NCBI RefSeq assembly: GCF_000737695.1
Contig: NZ_JPRM01000047.1
Location: 1-64,000, forward strand
Origin: Flavobacterium hydatis
GTDB lineage: Bacteria; Bacteroidota; Bacteroidia; Flavobacteriales; Flavobacteriaceae
Length of the DNA stretch: 64,000 bases
Direction: 5' to 3'
Positions within the stretch are counted from its first letter, which is position 1. Each line of letters starts with the position of its first letter. Made by a program: the position numbers and the translations under genes. Below are positions 50,852 through 58,810 of the stretch, piece after piece. The notes under the pieces were generated by a model. It worked only from the letters and a program-made list of their open reading frames with translations. It ran no database searches and was not told the DNA's origin.

Positions 50852-53767
50852 ATGTCTGATTCTCTTCAATTACAGCAATTATCCGATTCATTAGAAGGAA
50901 CCCTTTTTTATGACGAGCTTCATAAAAAATTATATGCCACTGATGCATCTGCGTATAGAATTATACCGCAAGCAGTAGCAGTTCCAAAAACAGAAGAAGA
51001 TATTGTTAAGATTATTCGCTTTGCGGCAAAAAATAAGATTTCGATAACGCCTAGAACGGCAGGAACTTCTTTGGCAGGGCAAACGGTAGGAAACGGAATA
51101 ATTGTAGATGTTTCTAAACATTTTACCAAGATTGTTGCTTTTGATGCTGCGAAGAAAACCATAACAGTTCAGCCCGGAGTAATTCGTGATGAACTGAATT
51201 TATATTTAAAACCACACGGATTATTCTTTGGCCCTAATACATCGACTACAAATAGATGTATGATTGGCGGAATGGTAGGGAATAATTCATCAGGAACAAC
51301 ATCAATACGCTATGGAGTTACACGTGATAAAATAGTCGAGATAAAAGCTGTTTTAAGTGACGGAAGCATTGTTGTATTTAAGGAAATGTCTTCGGAAGAG
51401 TTTATAGAAAAGACAAAAGGAGATTCGCTGGAAAGTAAAATCTATAAAGCAATTTATGAGGAACTTTCGAATAAAGAAAATCAGGAAGAAATTGTAAAAG
51501 AATTTCCAAAACCTGAAATTCACAGAAGAAATACAGGATATGCAATTGATTTATTATTAAAATCAGACTTATTTTCGGGTACAGAAAACACAATAAATTT
51601 AGGGAAGCTACTTTGCGGAAGTGAAGGAACTTTGGCATTTACTACAGAAATTACACTGAAAGTAGATGATTTGCCACCAACAAATAATGTTATGGTAGTG
51701 GCACATTTTCATACTATTCAGGAAAGTTTAGAAGCCGTAGTTACCGCAATGAAACATCATTTGTACACTTGCGAAATGATGGATGATACGATATTAGATT
51801 GTACCAAAACAAATAGAGAACAAGCTAAAAACAGGTTTTTTATTGTGGGAGAACCTAAGGCAGTTATAATGCTCGAAGTAGGATCACACATTAGTATGGA
51901 AGATGCCGAATTACAGGCAGATGCTTTGATTAAAGATCTTGAGGAAAATAATTTTGGGTATGCTTTGCCTAAAATTTATGGAAGCGATATTGATAAAATA
52001 AATGAATTACGAAAAGCAGGATTGGGACTTTTGGGAAGTATTGTAGGCGATGATAAAGCTGCAGATTCTATAGAAGATACAGCGGTTGAGCTAAGTGATT
52101 TACCTAATTATATTGCCGATTTTTCTGCCATGATGGAAAGTCATGGACAAAGCGCCATTTATTATGCACACGCAGGAGCAGGAGAAATACATTTACGTCC
52201 GGTTTTAAATTTAAAAACAAAAGAAGGATTACACCAATTTAGAAACATTGCTACTGAAGTGGCTATTTTGGTAAAAAAATATAGAGGTTCACTAAGTGGA
52301 GAACACGGTGACGGAATAGTTCGTGGAGAGTTTTTACCTTTTATGATAGGCGAAAAAAATTACGAATTATTAAAACGAATTAAAAGTGCTTTTGACCCAC
52401 ATACAATTTTGAATGTTGGAAAAATTGTAAACGCTTGGAAGATGGATGAAAATCTTCGGGTAGAATCGGGAAGGGTAGAACCAGATATTAAAACCATTCA
52501 GGATTTCTCAGATAGTATGGGGATTTTGCGTGCTGCCGAAAAATGTAATGGTTCAGGCGATTGCAGAAAATTACCTTCGGCAGGAGGAACTTTATGTCCA
52601 AGTTACCGCGCCACCAGAAATGAGAAAGATACAACTCGCGCTAGAGCCAATGCACTGAGAGAATATTTAACCCATTCGGAGAAAGACAATAAATTCGACC
52701 ACGAAGAATTGTATAAAGTATTTGAGTTGTGTGTGAGCTGTAAAGCCTGTGCAAGCGAATGTCCGAGTAATGTAGATGTAGCTACTTTAAAATCGGAGTT
52801 TTTATACCAATACCAAAAAGCAAACGGATTTTCGGTTCGAAATAAAATATTTGCTTTCAATTCGAAATTGAATAAGCTAGGAAGTATTGCACCTTCCATG
52901 ACAAATTTTGTAGCAAATTTAGGTTTTGTTAAAAAAAGCATGGGAATTGCATCTCAAAGACAAGTTCCATTATTAGCGCCAACAACGTTTAGAAAGTGGT
53001 ACGAAAAAAATAAAAAATCAGCAAAAAGCAATTCTTTTACAAACGGAAAAGTCTATCTGTTTTGTGATGAGTTTACCAATTATTATGATGTTCCAGTTGG
53101 GATAGATGCTTATGAATTACTTACAGGATTAGGTTACGAAGTAATAATTGTAGATCACGAAGAAAGCGGGAGAGCCTTTATATCAAAAGGATTTTTGGAA
53201 GAAGCACAAGAAATCGCCAATAAAAACGTAGGTATTTTTAAAGATTTAATTTCAGAAAATACGCCGCTGATAGGAATCGAACCATCGGCTATATTGACTT
53301 TTAGAGACGAATATATTCGATTAGCAAAGGACAAAGAAAGTGCTGAGAAATTATCAAAAAATACATTTACAGTCGAAGAGTTCTTTAAGAGAGAAATTGC
53401 AACAGGAAAAATTCATTCGGGGCAATTTTCAGATGTAGAGAAAACAATAAAAATTCACGGGCACTGTCATCAAAAATCATTGAGTACAGTCGAAGCTTCT
53501 TTTGCTATGCTTAATGTACCTAAAAATAGTTCGGTTACTATTTATAATTCAGGTTGTTGTGGTATGGCAGGTTCATTTGGATATGAAAAAGAGCATTACG
53601 AAATCAGTATGCAAATGGGTGAGGATACGTTGTTCCCGAAAATTCGTTCAACCGAAGCAACAACTGCAATTGCGGCTGCAGGAACGAGTTGCCGTCATCA
53701 GATTTTTGACGGAACCAACAGAAAAGCAATGCATCCAGTGACGATTTTGAGGGATTGTTTGAAGTAA
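50852..53767 (+). CDS. FAD-linked oxidase/Fe-S fusion, D-lactate dehydrogenase-like
   Basis: A 971-residue protein joining a GlcD-like half and a GlcF-like half. The N-terminal FAD-binding domain (about 30-270) has PRTAGTSLAGQTVGNG and GGMVGNNSSGT; the FAD-oxidase C domain runs to about 530 with GSLSGEHGDGIVRGEF. Two ferredoxin-like clusters follow: C565-x5-C571, and C627VSC630KAC633ASEC637P. Two cysteine-rich CCG-type motifs close the protein (GHCHQKSL and SGCCGMAGSFG at 902-903). Such fusions oxidise D-2-hydroxyacids, commonly D-lactate. Since MurQ releases D-lactate, its place here is well explained. It is probably associated with the membrane electron chain. Confidence 0.9.
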   Translation: MSDSLQLQQLSDSLEGTLFYDELHKKLYATDASAYRIIPQAVAVPKTEEDIVKIIRFAAKNKISITPRTAGTSLAGQTVGNGIIVDVSKHFTKIVAFDAAKKTITVQPGVIRDELNLYLKPHGLFFGPNTSTTNRCMIGGMVGNNSSGTTSIRYGVTRDKIVEIKAVLSDGSIVVFKEMSSEEFIEKTKGDSLESKIYKAIYEELSNKENQEEIVKEFPKPEIHRRNTGYAIDLLLKSDLFSGTENTINLGKLLCGSEGTLAFTTEITLKVDDLPPTNNVMVVAHFHTIQESLEAVVTAMKHHLYTCEMMDDTILDCTKTNREQAKNRFFIVGEPKAVIMLEVGSHISMEDAELQADALIKDLEENNFGYALPKIYGSDIDKINELRKAGLGLLGSIVGDDKAADSIEDTAVELSDLPNYIADFSAMMESHGQSAIYYAHAGAGEIHLRPVLNLKTKEGLHQFRNIATEVAILVKKYRGSLSGEHGDGIVRGEFLPFMIGEKNYELLKRIKSAFDPHTILNVGKIVNAWKMDENLRVESGRVEPDIKTIQDFSDSMGILRAAEKCNGSGDCRKLPSAGGTLCPSYRATRNEKDTTRARANALREYLTHSEKDNKFDHEELYKVFELCVSCKACASECPSNVDVATLKSEFLYQYQKANGFSVRNKIFAFNSKLNKLGSIAPSMTNFVANLGFVKKSMGIASQRQVPLLAPTTFRKWYEKNKKSAKSNSFTNGKVYLFCDEFTNYYDVPVGIDAYELLTGLGYEVIIVDHEESGRAFISKGFLEEAQEIANKNVGIFKDLISENTPLIGIEPSAILTFRDEYIRLAKDKESAEKLSKNTFTVEEFFKREIATGKIHSGQFSDVEKTIKIHGHCHQKSLSTVEASFAMLNVPKNSSVTIYNSGCCGMAGSFGYEKEHYEISMQMGEDTLFPKIRSTEATTAIAAAGTSCRHQIFDGTNRKAMHPVTILRDCLK

Positions 53768-54093
53768 ATTTCTCGAACATAAATTTTATGTTTTTTGAGT
53801 TTCATTAAATAAATAAGATTGTAACAAAAAAAGTTAACCATATAAGAGATAAAAGGAAATATAAGCATGGCTGATTGGCATAAAACTTAAATGAACTTAT
53901 ATCGCTTATATGGTTAGAATAATTTTATTGACCTAGCTGTAGCTTTAAAGTCAGTGAAATAAGGACTTAGAGAAAGAAAGTTAAATCATTTAACCCGTTA
54001 TATTTTCTTGTCAAAATGTATTAGAAATAAAAATTCTCATACATTTTGAAGAAAAGCTATTGCCCCTTTTTAACCAAAAGAAACCATAATTCT
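53768..54093. repeat. Gene-free 326 bp with an 82-bp inverted-repeat element
   Basis: The element at 53835-53916 has perfect 12-bp terminal inverted repeats, TAACCATATAAG and CTTATATGGTTA, around an AT-rich centre with further CTTATAT/ATATAAG matches. It looks like a small non-autonomous mobile element or REP-type palindrome. Just after the FAD/Fe-S gene, ACATAAATTTTATGT with a following T-run (53778-53798) may be a weak terminator. The rest holds nothing recognisable. Confidence 0.65.
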
Positions 54094-54912
54094 ATGAAAA
54101 AAACAATCTATACATTACTCTTAGTATTTCTGTTTTTCTCGGCAAAAGCGGCTAAGACAGACACAATACAAGTGTTTAGCACATCGATGAATAAAAACAT
54201 AAAGACGTGTGTAATAGTTCCTGATAATTACAAAAAAAGCAAGAAAAATTTACCAGTTGTGTATCTGCTTCATGGATATAGCGGAAATTATGCAACTTGG
54301 GTAAAAAGTTTTAAAGAAGTTGGAGAACAGGTAGATAAATATGGATTTATAGTAATTGGTGTTGATGGAAATTATTCAAGTTGGTATTTTGATAGTCCGA
54401 TTGACCCAACTTTTAAATATGAAACTTATGTTGTAGAAGAGTTAGTTCCCTTTATAGACAAAAATTACAAAACAATTGCAAGTCGTGAGGGTCGTGCCAT
54501 ATCAGGTCTTAGTATGGGCGGACACGGAGCATTGTATCTTTCGTTTAAACATCAGGATGTGTTTGGAGCTGCGGGAAGTATGAGTGGAGGAGTAGATTTT
54601 CGTCCGTTTCCTGAAAAATGGGATATAAAAAAACGCTTAGGTTCCATAACAGAATTTCCTGATAATTGGGACAAAAATACAGTAGTAAATATGCTCGGAT
54701 TGGTAGAGAGCAACAATATAAAACTTATTATCGATTGCGGTGTGGATGATTTTTTTATTGATGTAAATAGAGAACTTCATACAAAGATGCTCAGTCTAAA
54801 AATAAATCATGATTATATAGAACGTCCAGGGAAACACAATATCGAATATTGGGAAAACTCCCTGAAATTTCAATTACTGTTTTTTTATAATTTTTTCAAT
54901 AGCGTAAAGTAG
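54094..54912 (+). CDS. Secreted esterase (esterase D/feruloyl-esterase-like)
   Basis: An alpha/beta hydrolase of the putative esterase (PF00756-type) family with a signal peptide. Conserved pieces are LPVVYLLHGYSGNYATW, YVVEELVPFIDKNY, and the nucleophile elbow SGLSMGGHGALYLSF; the C-terminal GVDDFF and PGKHNIEYW supply the acid and His. I chose the ATG at 54094 (272 residues), which gives a proper signal peptide; the open frame begins 48 bp upstream at a TTG. In this locus it may remove O-acyl groups from glycans, but that is inference. Confidence 0.88.
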   Translation: MKKTIYTLLLVFLFFSAKAAKTDTIQVFSTSMNKNIKTCVIVPDNYKKSKKNLPVVYLLHGYSGNYATWVKSFKEVGEQVDKYGFIVIGVDGNYSSWYFDSPIDPTFKYETYVVEELVPFIDKNYKTIASREGRAISGLSMGGHGALYLSFKHQDVFGAAGSMSGGVDFRPFPEKWDIKKRLGSITEFPDNWDKNTVVNMLGLVESNNIKLIIDCGVDDFFIDVNRELHTKMLSLKINHDYIERPGKHNIEYWENSLKFQLLFFYNFFNSVK

Positions 54913-54976
54913 GTACAAAGGTTCAGAGAAACAAAGGTTCAAAGGTTTCCTATAGATACGCATATAGACGCACAGT

Positions 54977-55152
54977 GTAGAGACGCACCGCAGTGCGTCT
55001 AACGCAACAATAACAGACATTGCGTCTAAAGGATCAAAAGATTTTTTTTCGCCACGAATTAATGAATTTACACGAATTAAATCTGCTAAATCTGCGAGAG
55101 AAAAAACACAAAGATGTTTTGTAGAGACGCACCGCATTGCGTCTAACACAAC
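54977..55152. repeat. Two copies of a 32-bp palindromic repeat
   Basis: Copies at 54977-55008 and 55121-55152 start GTAGAGACGCACCGCA and end TGCGTCTAAC; they differ at only a couple of positions. The core AGACGCACCGCAGTGCGTCT is self-complementary. Between them lie degenerate CGCCACGAATTA and AAATCTGCTAAATCTGCGAGAG units of another repeat family. No gene is present in 54913-55198. Confidence 0.8.
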
Positions 55153-55198
55153 GTAACCACAATATAATTTGTTTCAAAATAAAGTAAAAAACAAACCA

Positions 55199-56938
55199 AT
55201 GAAACATTCATTTTCGATAATATTATTACTTTTTATAATTGCATCAGGGTTTTCTCAGAAGGCAGAAAAATCAGGGAATATCAAGTTTGTACAACTTACA
55301 GATTTGCATGTTTCTGTGGGGAACGAAAATGATTTTTTGTTGCAAGACATTATAAAAGAAATCAATAATTCGGATAATGAATTTGTTGTAGTAACAGGAG
55401 ATTTAACAAATCGTGGCGCAGACGATGAACTAAAGCAAGTACATTCAATTCTTGCAAAACTGAAAATTCCGTATTATGTAATCTCAGGAAATCACGAAAC
55501 CAATTGGAGCGAAAGCGCAGGACTAACGTATAAAAAAATATGGGGCAATGATAGATTTGTTTTTTCAAAAGGAGACTATCTTTTTATCGGATTTCCGTGT
55601 GGTCCATACATGAAAATGGGAGATGGTTTTGTAAAGCATGAAGATGTCCTTTGGCTTGACCAAACCTTAAAAGACAGTCTTAAGAACAGCAATAAAAAAG
55701 TACTGAACTTTGCACATTACCCATTAGATAATAGTGTGAGTAATTATAAAGAAGTACTCTCTGTTCTAGAAAAGTATCCTACAGTTGTAAGTTTCTGTGG
55801 TCACGGACATACTTTAAAAAAATACGATTTCTCGGGATTAAGCGGAATAATGGGAGCATCTATTACTTCACGCGACGGAAAAACAAAAAGTTATAACGAG
55901 GTTGTAATCAGTAATGATAGTATTAGTGTTTATCAGAAAATGATAGGTAAAGCAGGAGTATTTAATTTCTCAGTTCCAACAAAACCTTCAAAAATTGAAA
56001 TTCCAAAAGACAATTTAGAGGCTAATTTCCCTCCATTTATAAAAGACATTGCATCTATTTATAGTGTTCCTTGTTTTGATAAAAAGAGTGTTTATTTTAC
56101 CAATTCTATTGGTGAGATACAATCGGTTAATTTGAAAAATAAAACGCTTAATTGGAAAACAGAAACAGGAAACGCAATTTATTTCGCACCAATTATTGTA
56201 AAAAACAATCTTGTTATTGGTACGATAGAAGGGAATTTGTTAGGGTTTAATGTCGAATCGGGAAAGCAAAAATGGAGCATAGTAGTTGGCGGAGTTTTGG
56301 TAGGTTCGCCAATTGTCGAGAATAATAAAATTTATACAGCAAGTTCTACAGCATTTATTTGTATTGATGCCGTTAGCGGACAGGTAATCTGGAAGAATAA
56401 CTTACCACAATCGTATTCGCAAGGAACACCATTAATACAAGGTGATAAAATCATTTTTGGAGCATGGGATGCCAATGTATATTGCTTAAATAAAAATACG
56501 GGAGCACTTATTTGGAGATGGAATAACGGTAATACAAATCAGCTTTTATACTCGGCTGGAAATGTAAATGTAGCATCTACAAAAAACAGACTTTACTTTG
56601 TTACTCCCGAACGTTTTCTAACCATTTTGAATATCGAAACAGGTAAAACTCTTTTAAGAACTTCTAAATGGAAAGTTAGAGAATCGATGGGGAAAAGTCA
56701 AGAAGGAAAGTGGTTTTATGCAAAAACAATGAATGGCGAATTGCTAAGATTACCATTAAGTGACAATCTGGAATTGACAGAAGAAAATTTGATTGCAAAA
56801 AGCAAAGTTTTAGATTTAAAACTAGGGTACGAACATAATCCGGCAGCAATAATAGAAAGTAACAATAAAATATATATAGGAAGCAGAAAAGGAGAAGTTG
56901 TTATTGTAGATGCAGAGAAATTTGAGATTATAAAATAA
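55199..56938 (+). CDS. Secreted metallophosphoesterase with PQQ-type beta-propeller, shortened by an in-frame stop
   Basis: A secreted protein (signal MKHSFSIILLLFIIASGFSQ). The first half is a calcineurin-type phosphoesterase with the metal ligands TDLH, VVTGDLTNRG, SGNHETNW, FAHYPLD and GHGHT. The second half (about 270-580) is a PQQ-like beta-propeller with repeated NLVIGTIEGNLLGFNVESGK-like blades. The ATG at 55199 is the natural start; the frame is open from 55169. The stop at 56936-56938 seems premature: the same frame continues for 32 codons to 57035-57037 and reads as the last propeller strands (VNGFTVDDKGNVWTSLIEGG). The enzyme domain is intact. Confidence 0.88.
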   Translation: MKHSFSIILLLFIIASGFSQKAEKSGNIKFVQLTDLHVSVGNENDFLLQDIIKEINNSDNEFVVVTGDLTNRGADDELKQVHSILAKLKIPYYVISGNHETNWSESAGLTYKKIWGNDRFVFSKGDYLFIGFPCGPYMKMGDGFVKHEDVLWLDQTLKDSLKNSNKKVLNFAHYPLDNSVSNYKEVLSVLEKYPTVVSFCGHGHTLKKYDFSGLSGIMGASITSRDGKTKSYNEVVISNDSISVYQKMIGKAGVFNFSVPTKPSKIEIPKDNLEANFPPFIKDIASIYSVPCFDKKSVYFTNSIGEIQSVNLKNKTLNWKTETGNAIYFAPIIVKNNLVIGTIEGNLLGFNVESGKQKWSIVVGGVLVGSPIVENNKIYTASSTAFICIDAVSGQVIWKNNLPQSYSQGTPLIQGDKIIFGAWDANVYCLNKNTGALIWRWNNGNTNQLLYSAGNVNVASTKNRLYFVTPERFLTILNIETGKTLLRTSKWKVRESMGKSQEGKWFYAKTMNGELLRLPLSDNLELTEENLIAKSKVLDLKLGYEHNPAAIIESNNKIYIGSRKGEVVIVDAEKFEIIK

Positions 56939-57037
56939 ATTAATTTAGGAAGTTCGAGTGTAAATGGATTTACAGTAGATGATAAAGGGAACGTTTGGAC
57001 ATCACTTATTGAGGGAGGAATTTATTTGTTAGAGTAA
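56939..57037 (+). pseudogene. Detached C-terminal end of the phosphoesterase-propeller gene
   Basis: These 32 codons in the same frame after the TAA at 56936 encode INLGSSSVNGFTVDDKGN and then VWTSLIEGGIYLLE, followed by TAA. The pattern matches a final beta-propeller blade, so the full gene probably once ended at 57037. Confidence 0.65.
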
Positions 57038-57090
57038 TTTGTTTCGTCTAGTCTGTCATTTCTGAAATGACAATATTAGGAAAAGCCTTT

Positions 57091-57240
57091 GCGAGCTTAG
57101 CGTAAAACCTTTGCGAGCTTTGCGGTTAATTTTTTCGCCACAGATTAAAGGATTAAACAGATTAATACTATAGCGAGCATAGCGTAAAACCTTGCGAACT
57201 TAGCGGTTAAATTCTCCGCTAAAGATTAAAATGATTTAAC
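57091..57240. repeat. Two tandem copies of a GCGAGCTTAGCG repeat
   Basis: Copy 1 (57091-57163) and copy 2 (57173-57240) share GCGAGC(T/A)TAGCGTAAAACC, then TTGCGA(G/A)CTT and GCGGTTAA, then GATTAAA. A third, more diverged copy is at about 62699-62764. The 279-bp gap before the GHL10 gene holds nothing else recognisable. Confidence 0.75.
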
Positions 57241-57316
57241 AAGCTTATGAGACTGTATACCGATACTGAATACTTTTCTCGTAACAGATAAAAATAACTA
57301 ACCAAAAATAGAATTT

Positions 57317-58789
57317 ATGAAAACCTTAAAAATTTTAATTCTAGTGTTGCTAATTCAAGCCAATCTTTTTGGACAGCAACCGCCTAAAAGAGAAATGCGG
57401 GCAGCATGGATTTCTACTGTCGATAATATAGATTGGCCTTCAAAACCAGGTTTGTCAGACAAAGCGATGAAAGCCGAAATGATAACAATTCTGGATAATT
57501 TACGATCGTATAATCTGAACACTGTAATTTTTCAAATTCGTCCTACAGCCGATGCTTATTACAAATCTACAAAAGAGCCAGCATCACATTGGATAACAGG
57601 AACACAAGGCGTTGCTCCCGGTTTTGACCCATTACAACTAATGATTGATGAAGCTGGAAAAAGAGGAATGAGTGTGCATGTATGGCTAAATCCTTATCGA
57701 GTACAAAAAGATACAACCAAAGATGTACTTGCAAAAACACATTTATATTTTAAGAAACCAGAGCTATTCCTTACGTACGGAAAAACCAGATATTTTAATC
57801 CCGGTTACAAAGAAACCAGAGATTTTGTTGCTTCGGTAGTGGGCGAAATAGTTCGGAATTATGATATTCAGGCAATACACATGGATGATTATTTTTATCC
57901 ATATAGAATCGCTGGACAAGAATTTCCTGATGAGTTGGCATTTGCCAAAGAACCTCGACAGTTTAAGGACAAAGACGATTGGAGGAGAGACAATGTCGAT
58001 TTAATAATCAAACAGATCAGAGATACCATAATTGCAAATAAACCAGAAGTCGAATTCGGAATTTCACCTTTTGGCGTATGGCGAAATATTGCCAAAGATT
58101 CAGAAGGATCAAATACGACGGCAGGAGCTACAAACTATGATGATTTGTATGCCAATGTTTTAAAATGGCAAAAAGAAAACTGGATAGATTATGTAACGCC
58201 TCAAATATATTGGCACATTGGTTTTGACAGAGCAAATTTTGAAGTTTTGACAAAATGGTGGGCAAAACATAAATACGGGACAAATGTGTATGTAGGTCAC
58301 GGAGTTTATAAGCTTTCAAAAACAGCAAAAGAGCCAGAGTGGAGAAGTCCGGATCAGATTGTGAAGCAAATAGAAATGGTTCGATCTCTGCCTTTACTAG
58401 ATGGCTCCATGTATTTTACAGCAAACAATTTTCTAAAAAAAGGAGATACACTTAGAAAACCCCTTATCGAAAAAGAATATAAATATATCGCATTAACACC
58501 CGAGGCAAACAGAATTACTAGGATAATACCACAACCACCAATAAACGCTACAATTGCTAAAAGTGGAGATAAAGGACTGCTTACCTGGAAGGCTGGATTG
58601 AACAATAAAAAATATGTGATTTATAGATTTGCCAAAGGAAAAATAACCGATTTCTCTAGCTCAGAGAATATTTACTACGTAACCACAGCTACAAAATTAG
58701 AAATACCAAATGCTAATTTTGATAAATACATTTATGCCATTACCGCTTTGAGTACCACACAAACGGAAAGTATTCCAATACAATTTTAA
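57317..58789 (+). CDS. GHL10/DUF187-family glycoside hydrolase-like protein
   Basis: A 490-residue secreted protein (signal MKTLKILILVLLIQANLFGQ). The catalytic barrel starts REMRAAWISTVDNIDWPSK and continues with LNTVIFQIRPTADAYY, MSVHVWLNPYRV, IQAIHMDDYFYPY and VEFGISPFGVWRN, typical of the YngK/DUF187 family (PF02638). The acidic DD pair in HMDDYF is probably catalytic. A fibronectin-like C-terminal domain follows (about 400-490). Members are thought to cleave glycans; activity on peptidoglycan-derived or amino-sugar glycans is plausible here. It is followed by GH20 after 21 bp. Confidence 0.9.
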   Translation: MKTLKILILVLLIQANLFGQQPPKREMRAAWISTVDNIDWPSKPGLSDKAMKAEMITILDNLRSYNLNTVIFQIRPTADAYYKSTKEPASHWITGTQGVAPGFDPLQLMIDEAGKRGMSVHVWLNPYRVQKDTTKDVLAKTHLYFKKPELFLTYGKTRYFNPGYKETRDFVASVVGEIVRNYDIQAIHMDDYFYPYRIAGQEFPDELAFAKEPRQFKDKDDWRRDNVDLIIKQIRDTIIANKPEVEFGISPFGVWRNIAKDSEGSNTTAGATNYDDLYANVLKWQKENWIDYVTPQIYWHIGFDRANFEVLTKWWAKHKYGTNVYVGHGVYKLSKTAKEPEWRSPDQIVKQIEMVRSLPLLDGSMYFTANNFLKKGDTLRKPLIEKEYKYIALTPEANRITRIIPQPPINATIAKSGDKGLLTWKAGLNNKKYVIYRFAKGKITDFSSSENIYYVTTATKLEIPNANFDKYIYAITALSTTQTESIPIQF

Positions 58790-58810
58790 CAAAACCAAAA
58801 ACCAGAAAAG

